64,000 bases of DNA from Collinsella aerofaciens (lineage in GTDB: Bacteria > Actinomycetota > Coriobacteriia > Coriobacteriales > Coriobacteriaceae). The stretch is taken from the NCBI RefSeq assembly GCF_005845035.1, contig NZ_SPFO01000007.1, positions 61,919 through 125,918 of the forward strand, written 5' to 3'. Below, piece after piece: positions 28,853-38,351 of the stretch. Position 1 is the first letter of the stretch. Every line of letters begins with the position of its first letter. The notes under the pieces were generated by a model. It was not told the origin of the DNA and made no database searches. It worked only from the letters and a program-made list of their open reading frames with translations. Made by a program: the position numbers and the translations under genes.

Positions 28853-30520
28853 ATGCCTACCGACATCGAAATCGCACGTTCTGTAACGCCGCTGCCCATT
28901 ACCGAGGTGGCTAAGAACGCCGGCGTCGACGTTAAGCACCTGATTCCGTACGGCTTCGACAAGGCAAAGGTCGACTATTCACTGCTCAACGAGCCGACCG
29001 ATCACCAGGCCAAGCTCGTCCTTGTGACCGCTATCAACCCCACGCCTGCGGGCGAGGGCAAGACCACCACGACCATCGGTCTGGCCGACGGCCTGCGTCG
29101 TCGCGGCGTCAAGAGCGCCGTGGCCCTGCGCGAGCCTTCGCTCGGTCCCGTGTTTGGTGTGAAGGGCGGTGCCGCCGGCGGCGGTTGGGCCCAGGTCATC
29201 CCCATGGAGGACATCAACCTGCACTTTACCGGTGACTTCCACGCCATCGGCGCTGCGAACAACCTGCTGGCCGCCATGCTCGATAACCATATTCAGCAGG
29301 GCAACCAGCTTGGCATCGACGTTAAGCGCATCACCTGGAAGCGCGTCGTCGACATGAACGACCGCCAGCTGCGCCATGTGATCGACGGCATTGGCGGCAA
29401 GGCCCAGGGCGTGCCGCGCGAGGACGGCTTCGACATCACCGTCGCCTCCGAGGTCATGGCGATCCTGTGCCTGTCCACGAGCATCAACGACCTCAAGGAG
29501 CGCCTGGGCGAGATCGTCGTCGGCTACAGCTATGCTGGCGAGCCTGTCCGCGCCCGCGACCTCAAGGCTCAGGGCGCCATGGCCGCGCTGCTTAAGGACG
29601 CGCTCAAGCCCAACCTGGTGCAGACGCTCGAGGGTACGCCCGCGTTTGTCCACGGCGGCCCCTTCGCCAACATCGCCCACGGCTGCAACTCCATCATGGC
29701 CACGCGTATGGCTATGCGCTTTGGCGATGTCGCCATTACCGAGGCAGGCTTTGGCGCCGATTTGGGTGCCGAGAAGTTTCTCGACATCAAGTGCCGCATG
29801 ACGGGCGTTCGCCCCAGCGCCGTCGTGATTGTCGCGACCGCCCGTGCGCTTAAGTACAACGGTGGTGTTGCCAAGGCCGACCTCAACGAGGAGAACCTCG
29901 AGGCGCTCAAGGCCGGTATGCCCAACCTGCTGCGCCACGTCGACAACATTCAGAACGTCTACGGTCTGCCCTGTGTGGTTGCCATCAATCGCTTCCCGAC
30001 GGACACCGAGGCCGAGCTGGAGCTCATCGAGTCCGAGTGCCAGAAGCTGGGCGTCAACGTTAAGCTGTCCGAGGTCTGGGCCAAGGGCGGCGAGGGCGCG
30101 CTCGAGCTGGCCGATGAGGTCATGCGCCTGATCGAGCAGCCGAGCGAGCTCAAGTTTGCTTACGAGGACGGTGCCGATGTGGCCGACGCCCTCGAGGCCG
30201 TTGCCACCAAGGTTTACCGTGCCGACGGCGTTGACTTTACGCCGGCTGCCAAGCGCCAGCTCGCTGAGCTGCGCGAGAACGGCTTTGGCAACCTGCCGGT
30301 GTGCGTGGCCAAGACGCAGTACAGCTTTAGCGACAACGCTAAGGCCCTCGGTGCCCCCGAGGGCTTCCGCATCACCGTGCGCGAGCTCAAGGTTTCCGCC
30401 GGCGCTCACTTCGTGGTCGCGCTGACCGGCAGCGTTCTGACCATGCCGGGCCTGCCCAAGGTTCCCGCGGCCGAGAACATCGACGTCGACAACGACGGCA
30501 ACATCACCGGCCTGTTCTAA
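28853..30520 (+). CDS. fhs: formate--tetrahydrofolate ligase
   Basis: 555-residue enzyme making 10-formyl-tetrahydrofolate from formate, THF and ATP. The P-loop [13 protein letters not shown] is at 64-76. [23 protein letters not shown] and [15 protein letters not shown] blocks are family hallmarks, apart from normal variation. It supplies one-carbon units for purines and is the partner of the fchA-folD pair at 41.2-42.6 kb. ATG 28853 follows AAAGGA. TATGCT (28807-28812) with CTTTAC 16 bases upstream is a possible promoter. A strong terminator follows. Confidence 0.96.
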   Translation: MPTDIEIARSVTPLPITEVAKNAGVDVKHLIPYGFDKAKVDYSLLNEPTDHQAKLVLVTAINPTPAGEGKTTTTIGLADGLRRRGVKSAVALREPSLGPVFGVKGGAAGGGWAQVIPMEDINLHFTGDFHAIGAANNLLAAMLDNHIQQGNQLGIDVKRITWKRVVDMNDRQLRHVIDGIGGKAQGVPREDGFDITVASEVMAILCLSTSINDLKERLGEIVVGYSYAGEPVRARDLKAQGAMAALLKDALKPNLVQTLEGTPAFVHGGPFANIAHGCNSIMATRMAMRFGDVAITEAGFGADLGAEKFLDIKCRMTGVRPSAVVIVATARALKYNGGVAKADLNEENLEALKAGMPNLLRHVDNIQNVYGLPCVVAINRFPTDTEAELELIESECQKLGVNVKLSEVWAKGGEGALELADEVMRLIEQPSELKFAYEDGADVADALEAVATKVYRADGVDFTPAAKRQLAELRENGFGNLPVCVAKTQYSFSDNAKALGAPEGFRITVRELKVSAGAHFVVALTGSVLTMPGLPKVPAAENIDVDNDGNITGLF

Positions 30521-30545
30521 GCTCGCTATTCATAGCCGCTTGCCC

Positions 30546-30581
30546 GCCCCGCCGCGCCACCAAGGCCCGGCGGGGCTTTTT
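30546..30581 (+). terminator. Rho-independent terminator
   Basis: A 9-bp GCCCCGCCG stem (30546-30554 with 30568-30576) is followed by TTTTTAT. It ends the fhs transcript. Confidence 0.88.
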
Positions 30582-30698
30582 ATCCCGAGGACCGCGCATG
30601 TCTTGTAGATACCGGCGGGCACTGCCCATCATAGGCTTTTGCGCGGGTAGAATGCATGGATAACTCGATGCTTGCAGGCGACGGAAAGGAAACGTTGC

Positions 30699-31708
30699 AT
30701 GGACCAGGATAAGACGACCGTAATGGGTGGCTACGGCTCCGCGCAGGCGGGTAATAGCGCCGATGCGACCCGCGTTGTGGCAAATCCCGGCTACGTCGCG
30801 CCCGACGCGACCCAGGCCACGGCCGAGCCCACGCGAGTTATGGGTTATGGCAACGCGGCGCCGGACCCTTACGCTGTCCCTTCGCAAAGCCCCTACGGCA
30901 ACGTGGCACCAGACCCGTTTGATTACGCGCCGCAGGACCCCTATGCCAGTTCCGCGCCGGACCCTTACAGCGATTTGTCGCAAAATTCCATTCTGCAGCC
31001 TCAGCAGACGACGTATATGCCGCGTACGGCACAGGCCCAGCCTCGTTATGACTCGCGCGATTCGCGTGCGCGCCAGCCCTATCGCGAGTATCCCAAATCG
31101 ATTCCGCAGTATGGCGAGGACGAGGGGGAGAAGTCCTCGCGTTCGTCGAGCGTTATTAAGAAGATTCTCATCGTACTGGCGATTTTCTTTGCCTTATCGG
31201 TTGTGTTTGCCATCGTGTCGGGCATGCTCAATAAACGAGGCGCTTCAACCGATACGACGGCAGAGCAGGCCGAGGCTACCCAATCAGGCGCTGTGGACCT
31301 GAGTGATATCCCGGGACAGTACTGGTCTAACGCCAAGAAGCTCCTCAAGTCGCGCGGGGCCGACTTTCGAACGCCGTGATTCTGACCGACGATGGCTCGA
31401 CGCCCGTTGTCGATGCTAACTGGGTGGTTACGTCTGCCCGCTACAACGGCGATGGCAACTTGGAGGTCCAGCTCACTCGTAAGGATGGCTCGTCGGGCAA
31501 TGTGTCTGGTGGCCAGGGCGGCACGGATAGCTCGAGTTCCGGCGCGCTGGAAGATCTCAGCAACAAGGCCCAGGAGCTGGGAGACAAGGCCCAAGAGCTG
31601 GGCGATACGGCCCAAAACCTCGGCGACACCGCGCAGAACCTGGGCGACATGGCGACGGATGCCTGGAACGCACTGCAAAACGGCATTTCGGGCGCACAGG
31701 GGAACTAG
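30699..31708 (+). pseudogene. membrane protein with Pro/Tyr-rich N-terminus, frameshifted
   Basis: The first frame (30699-31379) has an N-terminal low-complexity region rich in AAPDPY/APDPF repeats, one membrane helix (ILIVLAIFFALSVVFAIVSG, near residue 155), then a PASTA-like segment ending RGADFRTP. The second frame (31376-31708) continues VILTDDGSTPVVDANWVVTSA and ends with heptad repeats AQELGDK/AQNLGDT. Restoring one T in the TTT at 31365-31367 would give GADFSNAVILTDDG, joining both parts smoothly, so a one-base deletion is likely. The alternative is two genes overlapping at GTGA, but no ribosome binding site precedes the second. Function is unknown; a surface or cell-envelope role is plausible. 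Confidence 0.65.
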
Positions 31709-31742
31709 CGGCTGAGCGGCTAGAGCCTTAGCAGTGCAAACA

Positions 31743-31810
31743 AAAACGGGACGCAGTGTCGCGTGACCGGGCGCATGTGCGCGTGGGTCGGCGGTCCTGC
31801 GTCCCGTTTT
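31743..31810. terminator. bidirectional terminator between convergent genes
   Basis: AAAACGGGACGCAG (31743-31756) is perfectly complementary to 31797-31810. The 40-base centre is GC-rich and can fold further. The stem ends in T runs in both directions. Confidence 0.8.
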
Positions 31811-31818
31811 GCCGTCGA

Positions 31819-33000
31819 TTACAGACGCTCTGCCGGGCGCTCGGGCGAGCTAAAGCCCGAGTCAAACGTGACGACGCACGAGGCATCGGGCCTGCGCTCG
31901 TGCACGATGCGCGTGACGAGCTCCAACAGCTCCTCGTCGGATATGTCAAAGCCGTCGGGGCGCACCAGGTCAAACGAAACGAAGCCGTCGTGTTCGTGTA
32001 GGTCGTGGATGGAGAGCGCGGGATCAATCTGCATGACGCCGCGCTTGACCCAGCCGCGCAGATCGTCGCCGGTGGTGGCGATGGGGTCGCAGTGCAGCGT
32101 GATATCGATGCCCATCTGGCGCTTGATGTCGTGCTCGATGGTGTCCAGAATCTCGTGGTGCTCAAATGCGTCGCCCTCGCCAGGCATCTCCACGTGGGCG
32201 CTGGCAAACTGACGACCGGGGCCGTAGTCGTGCACCATGAGGTCGTGTGTGCCCAAGACCTGCGGATAGGACATGATCTTGTCGCGGATTGCCTGGACGA
32301 GCTTGGGGTCGGGCGCTTGCCCCAGCAACGGGCTGATGGCGTCGCGCACTAGGCCCATGCCGCTGATGCAGATGAAGATGCCCACACCCAGGCCTGCCCA
32401 GCCATCGAGGTCAAAGCCGGTCATCTGCGAAATAAGCGCCGCCACCAAGACCGAGCCCGAGGTGATGACGTCGTTTTTGGAGTCCTGTGCTGTGGCGATG
32501 AGCGTCTCCGAGTCGATGCGGTCGCCCAGCGTGCGGTTGAACGCGGCCATCCAGAGCTTAACGAGCATGGACAAGACGAGGGCGGCTAAGGAGAGCACCG
32601 AATATGCAGTGGGGGAAGGCTTGATGATCTTGGTGACCGACTCAAGGATCAGGTTGATGCCGACGGCGCAAACCAGGACGGCGACAAACAGGCCGGCTAG
32701 GTACTCATAGCGGCCGTGGCCATAGGGGTGACCTTCGTCGGCCGGGCGGCTGGCAAGTCGGAATCCGAGCAGGCTCACGATGTTGCTCGAGGCATCGGAG
32801 AGGTTGTTGAAAGCGTCGGCGATGAGGGAGACGGAGCCGGCGAGCAGGCCCGCGATGCCCTTGGCCAGGCACAGGGTGATGTTGAGGCCAATGCAGATGA
32901 GGCTTGCGGAAAAGCCCGCGTTGGTGCGGCAAGATGCATCGACCGGCTCGCTCTCGCTGCCGGGAACAAGCGTATGTACCAGCCGATTTACAAATAGCAT
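31819..33000 (-). CDS. cation diffusion facilitator, possibly Mn-type
   Basis: 393-residue CDF exporter: six membrane helices in the first 210 residues and a cytosolic C-terminal metal-sensing domain (AHVEMPGEGDAFEHHEILD), with an extra acidic tail. The metal-site motifs are DAFNNLSDA in helix 2 and AQDSKNDV in helix 5; an aspartate in place of histidine at the first helix 5 position resembles manganese transporters such as MntE more than zinc ones. ATG 33000 is chosen because GAGGA lies eight bases upstream. An in-frame ATG at 33021 lacks such a site. Confidence 0.85.
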   Translation of the reverse strand: MLFVNRLVHTLVPGSESEPVDASCRTNAGFSASLICIGLNITLCLAKGIAGLLAGSVSLIADAFNNLSDASSNIVSLLGFRLASRPADEGHPYGHGRYEYLAGLFVAVLVCAVGINLILESVTKIIKPSPTAYSVLSLAALVLSMLVKLWMAAFNRTLGDRIDSETLIATAQDSKNDVITSGSVLVAALISQMTGFDLDGWAGLGVGIFICISGMGLVRDAISPLLGQAPDPKLVQAIRDKIMSYPQVLGTHDLMVHDYGPGRQFASAHVEMPGEGDAFEHHEILDTIEHDIKRQMGIDITLHCDPIATTGDDLRGWVKRGVMQIDPALSIHDLHEHDGFVSFDLVRPDGFDISDEELLELVTRIVHERRPDASCVVTFDSGFSSPERPAERL

Positions 33001-33217
33001 AGCGGTCGTCCTCACAATCATGTTTAAGGGGATAGTGTAGCTCGCGCGGGGGCGCCGTGCACCGATGCTCAGAAAATGCAGCAATAGTCTGCCGGTGCTA
33101 ACGAGCGAGCCTTCTCGTCTGCCTGGGTGGTCCATTTTGGGCCACATGGGTATGGGCATGTGCCTGTTTGCTCGACATACTTAATGTCGACAGCTTTGTG
33201 CAAAGGAGGACGTTTCC

Positions 33218-34555
33218 ATGGACGAGATGTTTGCCATTAAATGTCAAAACTGCGGCGGCCCTATGTACTCGCACCAGGCTAAGCGCAGCTTTGAGTGCGC
33301 CTATTGCGGCACGGTCGTTCCGTGGCAGGCTGATGCGGGGGAGCCCAAGAGCGCCCTGGGCATTCGCCATACGCCGCTGACGGTGGTGGATGGACTGCTC
33401 AAGCTCACGCATGTGTCGCAACTCGAGCGCCCGGAGGACCCGGACTGGTATTTCTTCAATTCGCACTGGCGCAATCAGTCGGTCCTGGAACATCTGCTGT
33501 GGGAGGATCGCGGCACGGCGCAGGAGTTCCAAGAGGCCACGCATGTGAGCATTCCTTGCCCCTTCTGTGGTGCGTCCTTTGAGGGCGAGTCGACCCAGCG
33601 CGTGTTTGAGTGCCCGTCCTGCGGCAACAAGATCGGCATTGCCGACCTGCTCAAGCCGGGGACGTTTAGCAAGCGTCTGACCATGGGCGTGGGTGCGGAG
33701 TATGTGCCGGATCAGGGTATTCCCTGCGAAATCTCGCCGCAGCAGGCACGTGCCAACGCGCTGCAGCTGGTGCGCCAGTACCCGGATGCCTTTGCCGGGC
33801 ACGACGTGGAAGATGCGATCCAAAACGACATGATGCTCTTCTATTTCCCCATGGCGCTGGCGGACCTGCGCATGATGGCGAGCTTCCCGGGCAAGGGCCT
33901 GAGCAAGGAAACCCTGGTGTACTACGAGGTGCTCGACTGGGCATACCCCAGGGCAAACTACCTGGACGTTCGCCTCATGGGCATTTTGGAACCGTGGGAC
34001 TTTGCCAAGGTCGGTCCGTTCGATCCCGCCATGCAGGAAGGCGACTTCCGCGTCGTCTCCGTCGATGCATCTACCAAGGACCAGGTGGTCATTGATAAGT
34101 TGGCGCTCGACGTTGCGGGCAACGATGCCGAGGCCGTACTGGGGCTCAATAAAAAGAGCATCCGAACCTGGGCGCGCAAGGCCCGCAAGCATAAGGATGG
34201 CCTGGTGATGGTGCCGGTCTACTTTGTCGATCGTCCGGCGACGGACAGCCGCGATGGCGAGCAGGTGCGCATTGCCGTAAACGGACAGACGGGCCGCGCG
34301 GCCGCGGTGGTGTTTAGTGACAAGCGCGAAACGCACGTCGTGGCGCCGCTCAATCCGAGCCTGCATCTGTCCGGTGAGAGCACCGTGCATGCCACGCCCA
34401 TCGAGGTCAAATACGTTAAGTCGCCGTTTCTGTACCAGATCGTGCGCCGTGGAGGCGGCGAGCAACCGCGCCAGGTTGCAGCGGTTGCCGAGGGTTCCTA
34501 CCGAGAAGAAAAGCCCAAACGCCGCGGTCTGCTGGGTACGCTATTTGGGAAGTAG
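33218..34555 (+). CDS. double zinc-ribbon protein of unknown function
   Basis: 445-residue soluble protein. Two zinc ribbons of the CxxC...CxxC type are visible: CQNCGG/CAYCGT at about 9-30 and CPFCGA/CPSCGN at about 110-135. The remaining 300 residues have no motif I recognise; the segment around AAAVVFSDKRETHVVAP may be a beta-rich domain. The C-terminal KPKRRGLLGTLFGK is basic with a short hydrophobic end. AAGGAGG (33201-33207) precedes the start. It is divergent from the CDF gene and monocistronic. Confidence 0.7.
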   Translation: MDEMFAIKCQNCGGPMYSHQAKRSFECAYCGTVVPWQADAGEPKSALGIRHTPLTVVDGLLKLTHVSQLERPEDPDWYFFNSHWRNQSVLEHLLWEDRGTAQEFQEATHVSIPCPFCGASFEGESTQRVFECPSCGNKIGIADLLKPGTFSKRLTMGVGAEYVPDQGIPCEISPQQARANALQLVRQYPDAFAGHDVEDAIQNDMMLFYFPMALADLRMMASFPGKGLSKETLVYYEVLDWAYPRANYLDVRLMGILEPWDFAKVGPFDPAMQEGDFRVVSVDASTKDQVVIDKLALDVAGNDAEAVLGLNKKSIRTWARKARKHKDGLVMVPVYFVDRPATDSRDGEQVRIAVNGQTGRAAAVVFSDKRETHVVAPLNPSLHLSGESTVHATPIEVKYVKSPFLYQIVRRGGGEQPRQVAAVAEGSYREEKPKRRGLLGTLFGK

Positions 34556-34980
34556 GGGAGTAGCGCCGGTTGTTGCCGTAACGTGATGGCCGGGGGTGCG
34601 GGGCGGCTCTCAGGAGTGCGGGCTGCCGTCTGATTGTTTGAGGGTGCCAGATGAAAATAAACAGTGGAGCGGCTGCACAAGAGCCGCCCCACCGGGTAAA
34701 ATCAGGTTGTGCCACGGAACCCGCTCCTCAGTTAGTCACACTTCGGAAGCGCGGGCAACGCAGGTGCAAGTGTCTTGAGGGCCGGCTGCAACCGGCCCTT
34801 TTCTGTGACAGCCAATGGATCCACATCAGACGAAGGCCGCGTCTTTGCCTGTCAGGTCACGCTCGCCAGCCACGGCTAGAATGTCGTTGCCGGCGTCCAT
34901 GACCGGTATTGTTTCGTAGCGTGCGTCGCAACCGCGAGTGCGCCTGCGACGGCTGCGGTGGTTTCGGTCGCAACGTGCTG
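34556..34980. other. 425-bp gap with a possible small RNA
   Basis: No convincing gene lies here. TAAAAT (34697-34702) could be a -10 box, and a terminator-like hairpin lies at 34779-34802, so a transcript of about 95 bases is possible; ACACTT/AAGTGT and CCTCA/TGAGG could pair within it. It does not match SRP RNA, tmRNA or tRNA motifs by eye. On the minus strand, 34805-34905 reads as a short open tail (PVMDAGNDILAVAG) that may be a gene remnant; this is weak. Confidence 0.3.
34779..34802 (+). terminator. terminator-like hairpin
   Basis: GGGCCGG (34779-34785) pairs with CCGGCCC (34792-34798) around a six-base loop, followed by TTTT. It lies too far from the zinc-ribbon gene (223 bases) to be its obvious terminator. 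Confidence 0.65.
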
Positions 34981-36030
34981 TTACCCTTGCGTTTCGCCAT
35001 TGGTCGCTTCGTTGATGGCGCGGTACTCGGCGCTTAGTTCGCGCGCCAGCTCTTCCTTGCTTGGAAGATACGGCAGGTATTTGGCGGCAAACACTTGGTC
35101 GTTGTCTTCGGGCAGTGTGTACTCGACGATCGAATCGCTTTTGTCCGCGCAGAGCACGATGCCTATGGGCGGATTGTCGCCTTCGTTCATGAGCTCGCGC
35201 GTGTAGTAGTTCACATACATTTGCATCTGGCCCAGGTCCTGATGCGTAAGGTCATCGGTCTTAAGGTCGATGAGCACGAAGCAGCGCATCAGATAGTTGT
35301 AAAAAACAAGGTCAATATAGAAATGGCGCCCATCAAAGGTGATGCGCTTTTGGCGCGCCTCGAAAGCGAAACCACGGCCAAGCTCCAGCAGGAACTTCTG
35401 AAGATGCGTGATGAGCGCCTGCTCTAGATCGCTCTCGCGAAACGCAGTATCGTCCGAGAAACCTAAAAACTCCAGTACATATGGGTCGCGGATGATATCC
35501 TCGGGGCGACGAGCCGGGGCGCTCTTTTGGATTTCCTGGATGACGGCCTCTTTGTCTTTGCTGGCAAGTAGGCGCTCGCGGAACATGGTGTTGATCTGGC
35601 GCTCGAGCTGACGCGTGCTCCAGCGAGAATCGGCACATTCGTTCATGTACCATGTTCGAGCATCAGGGTCGGTTATACGCGATAACCTGCGGTAATGTGT
35701 CCAATTCAATTCGGAACGCAGCGCGTTCCGGATTGGGAACGCAAGATAAAACTGACGCATGTATCTTAAGCTTCTGGCGTTGAAGCCTCTGCCAAAATCC
35801 TTAGTCAATCTAACGGCAAGTTCGTCGATCAGTGCATCGCCATACTTGGCGCGCTCCTCTCCGCCCTGTTCATCAACAATACTCTTGCCGATCTCCCAAT
35901 ATGCCTCAACCATCGCAAAGTTAACGGCGGTATAGGCCTTGTCGCGAGCGGCGTTGAGAATCGAGGAGACCTGCTTGTAAAAACCTTCGGGCACGATTGC
36001 CGATTCTCCACGGTTTACCAGTTCACCCAT
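34981..36030 (-). CDS. DUF1016 (YhcG-type) PD-(D/E)XK nuclease family protein
   Basis: 349 residues with the two-part plan of the family: an N-terminal helical DUF1016 domain (AYWEIGKSIVDEQ, SLRYMRQFYLAFP, SELNWTHYRRL) and a C-terminal PD-(D/E)XK nuclease core (FYIDLVFYN, then CFVLIDLKTD). Members usually travel with restriction systems or mobile elements, and their activity is poorly defined. Here it stands alone with no methylase or specificity gene, which suggests recent or degraded transfer. ATG 36030 or GTG 36033 could be the start; no strong ribosome site distinguishes them. Confidence 0.87.
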   Translation of the reverse strand: MGELVNRGESAIVPEGFYKQVSSILNAARDKAYTAVNFAMVEAYWEIGKSIVDEQGGEERAKYGDALIDELAVRLTKDFGRGFNARSLRYMRQFYLAFPIRNALRSELNWTHYRRLSRITDPDARTWYMNECADSRWSTRQLERQINTMFRERLLASKDKEAVIQEIQKSAPARRPEDIIRDPYVLEFLGFSDDTAFRESDLEQALITHLQKFLLELGRGFAFEARQKRITFDGRHFYIDLVFYNYLMRCFVLIDLKTDDLTHQDLGQMQMYVNYYTRELMNEGDNPPIGIVLCADKSDSIVEYTLPEDNDQVFAAKYLPYLPSKEELARELSAEYRAINEATNGETQG

Positions 36031-36198
36031 CACTGTCGCCCCACTTTCCTCTTGTGGAATGCATCTTTAACGCATTTAGTTTAAAGCCTCGCGCGGACAC
36101 GAATTGCTATGTTGTCTGGCACCTTCGCATGGGAGCCTTGCGGTGACTAAAATGTGACCATAAAGGCAGTTTTAACGAACCCCATGGGAGTGACACGC

Positions 36199-36468
36199 AT
36201 GGACAACAACACCTTGCTGTTTCAGGACAAGGGTTCGGGTAGGTTTAAAGACGTCAAGATCTACCCTAACCGCATTGAGGTACTCAAGAAGGGCACTTTT
36301 GGCGGCAAGCACACCGAGATTGTCTACCTTAAGGACATCACGGGGGTCAGCAGGATCAAGGGCCGCGACGTTTTCCTACGTAACAGGCTGTTGACTGCCT
36401 GTGTCTTTAGTCTGAGCAGCCGCTCCCAAGCTCAGGAGTTCGTGAATGCGCTGAACATGGTGATGTAG
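36199..36468 (+). CDS. small PH-like domain protein
   Basis: 89 residues. The pattern of short beta strands (IYPNRIEVLKKG, TEIVYLKDITGVS) ending in an amphipathic helix (SRSQAQEFVNALNMV) resembles bacterial pleckstrin-homology-like domains. GGGAG lies eight bases before ATG 36199; the in-frame ATG at 36184 is possible. Function is unknown. The gene is flanked by a convergent unit and a shared hairpin terminator. Confidence 0.6.
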   Translation: MDNNTLLFQDKGSGRFKDVKIYPNRIEVLKKGTFGGKHTEIVYLKDITGVSRIKGRDVFLRNRLLTACVFSLSSRSQAQEFVNALNMVM

Positions 36469-36496
36469 CCGATAACGGTGTTCGGGCTAAGGTAAA

Positions 36497-36531
36497 AATC
36501 GGGGCGCAGAACGGTATTCTGCGCCCCGATT
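36497..36531. terminator. bidirectional terminator
   Basis: A 15-bp perfect stem (36497-36511 with 36517-36531) around CGGTA. A T run follows it on the minus strand, so it chiefly ends the PI-PLC transcript. Confidence 0.85.
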
Positions 36532-36560
36532 GAGTTAATGCGCCCAAAAGACTGGCTTGC

Positions 36561-38333
36561 CTATTCGTTAACGTCCTCGGTATTGTCGCGGGCATTGGCA
36601 AGCATCGCCGCGCCGGCGACCGTTGTCGCCACGGCGGCAGCGGCGAGCCCGGCGGCGATACCAGAGCCGTCGCCCGTGTCGGCGAGTTTTCCGGTCGAGC
36701 CCTTGCTCTTGTTGCCCTTGCCGTTCTTGTCGGCGCTGTCCGTGGCGGCATCGTTGCCGTTGCCGTCGCCGGTACCGTTGCCGGCGCCGCCTGCACTGCC
36801 CGAGGCCGCTACGGTAAAGCTTGCGGCTCCATCGCTGGCGAGCGTGTAGTTCTGTGCCGCGTCGCCCAAAAGGCTTTTCGCGCGCACCCAGTACGTCCCT
36901 GCGGCAAATGTTTCGCCCTCGGCCATTGCCGTGCCCGGAGCGCCGTTCGCGTCGTGCACAAACTCGAGCTGGGCCGTGCAGGCATCGGTTTCGAGCTTGC
37001 CCTCGAGTGATGCCGCAATCTTGGCGCGCACGTCTTCGCCGGCCTTAAGGCCTTCGAGTCCCTCAAAATGGGGCGTCAGCGCGCGTGGATCGATATCGAT
37101 GGGCACGGAGCCCCGCAGCTCCGTAACGGTCTCGTTGCCCAAGGCGTCGACATCCACATATTCGATGGCAAACGCATGGCCCGAAGCCGCCACGTTGAGT
37201 ACGTTGCTGCTGTCGACGAGGCGGAAATGACCCTCGCCAACGGTCTTGCCGTCCTGGAGCGAGGCGTCGCTCAGCGAGTCGCCATATGTCATGTGCATGC
37301 GGGCTGGGAGGTAGCACGAAGCTGTCTGCTTGTGCTGCGTATCGTAATTGCGCTGGTAGATGCTCCGGGCCAGTGCGGCATCAACAAAGTCGGACGCAAT
37401 GATGCCAATGCGCTTACGGCAGTTCTCTTTTGTGCCCTCAACTCCGGTATTGTTTATATACGAGCTCTTGTACAGGTGCTCGTCGACCACTCGCGCTGCG
37501 GTAAAAGGGTTGTTTTGCGTGCAGCTAGTGTAGTTAATAAACCAGCAGCGCTCCGTTGCCTGCACCGTTGTCCCGTCCGCGGCAGTGATATCTACGGTGC
37601 TGGGCTCGAACTCGGCCGCCGCCTTCAGGGCCATATCGACCCAGTCGATCTTACTGGATCCCGTGCAGCTGTAATGGTCTTGGGCATATACCGCTGTGCT
37701 ATAGGGCTCTTTGTCGCCCGTATTGCCCGCAGCCTCAAAGCCTTGCTCGTATTTCACGAGGCACATGGACTTTCCGGAATGCGCCTTGATTTTGTCGTCC
37801 CATTCGGTGAGGTCGAGGCCCCACGTGTGGCCGTCTACACTGTCGCCGGCGAGTTTAAATCGACGCAGCAGGACGATCTTTCCGCGCACCTCGTTCAGTG
37901 TGGGGACATGGCTCGACGTATAGAACAGATCGGAGTTATTGTCCATAACATTGGCGAAAGCCGTCGTAACACTGTCGTCGGTGGCTTCGTCGTTGCCTCG
38001 TGACACCAGCATGATGAGCGCTTCTGACGGGTTTTCGTTCAAAAATGTTTTGAAGTAACCGATGACATCGGAGAGATGTATAAAGCCCCCGTCTTTTTTG
38101 AGCAGGTAGCATATTCCATGGTCGATGCCGGGGTCGCCGTTCTCGTTGTTCTTTCCAAGTCGGATATCAAAATAGCGAATGCCTTCGAGCAGCTGCGTGG
38201 GGATGTAATCCTGCTGGCACTTTGCAAGCGAGGTTTGGGGCTCGGTGTCGTTGTCGACGCTGCAGGTGCTTGAATCATGCGTGCCCGGGATGCTCAGCTC
38301 GTCGAGGTATTTGTTGCCGTCGACGTATTTCAT
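36561..38333 (-). CDS. PI-PLC-type phospholipase with C-terminal sorting signal (detached 3' part)
   Basis: 590 residues from the first ATG. Residues 1-330 form a phosphatidylinositol-specific phospholipase C X-domain: SIPGTHDSS with catalytic H19, IRYFDIRLG, and H72 in GIDHG. An Ig-like region (about 400-510) follows, then a Gly/Asn/Asp-rich spacer, LADTG (an LPXTG-like sortase motif) near residue 558, a hydrophobic helix and a short charged end. It would cleave inositol phospholipids or lipid anchors at the cell surface. It has no signal peptide of its own; that lies in the upstream frame across a single in-frame TAA (38352-38354). See the entry at 38352-39038. As it stands the enzyme is probably not exported. 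Confidence 0.8.
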   Translation of the reverse strand: MKYVDGNKYLDELSIPGTHDSSTCSVDNDTEPQTSLAKCQQDYIPTQLLEGIRYFDIRLGKNNENGDPGIDHGICYLLKKDGGFIHLSDVIGYFKTFLNENPSEALIMLVSRGNDEATDDSVTTAFANVMDNNSDLFYTSSHVPTLNEVRGKIVLLRRFKLAGDSVDGHTWGLDLTEWDDKIKAHSGKSMCLVKYEQGFEAAGNTGDKEPYSTAVYAQDHYSCTGSSKIDWVDMALKAAAEFEPSTVDITAADGTTVQATERCWFINYTSCTQNNPFTAARVVDEHLYKSSYINNTGVEGTKENCRKRIGIIASDFVDAALARSIYQRNYDTQHKQTASCYLPARMHMTYGDSLSDASLQDGKTVGEGHFRLVDSSNVLNVAASGHAFAIEYVDVDALGNETVTELRGSVPIDIDPRALTPHFEGLEGLKAGEDVRAKIAASLEGKLETDACTAQLEFVHDANGAPGTAMAEGETFAAGTYWVRAKSLLGDAAQNYTLASDGAASFTVAASGSAGGAGNGTGDGNGNDAATDSADKNGKGNKSKGSTGKLADTGDGSGIAAGLAAAAVATTVAGAAMLANARDNTEDVNE

Positions 38334-38351
38334 CCAGCATGGTCCGTCGAC

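Noticed and set aside
31376..31708. Independent gene translationally coupled by GTGA overlap
   Set aside because: No ribosome site precedes the GTG, and one restored T fuses it naturally with the upstream frame.
34703..34802. SRP RNA or tmRNA
   Set aside because: The GGAA present is not in the SRP helix 8 context, and no tRNA-like ends or tag frame are present.
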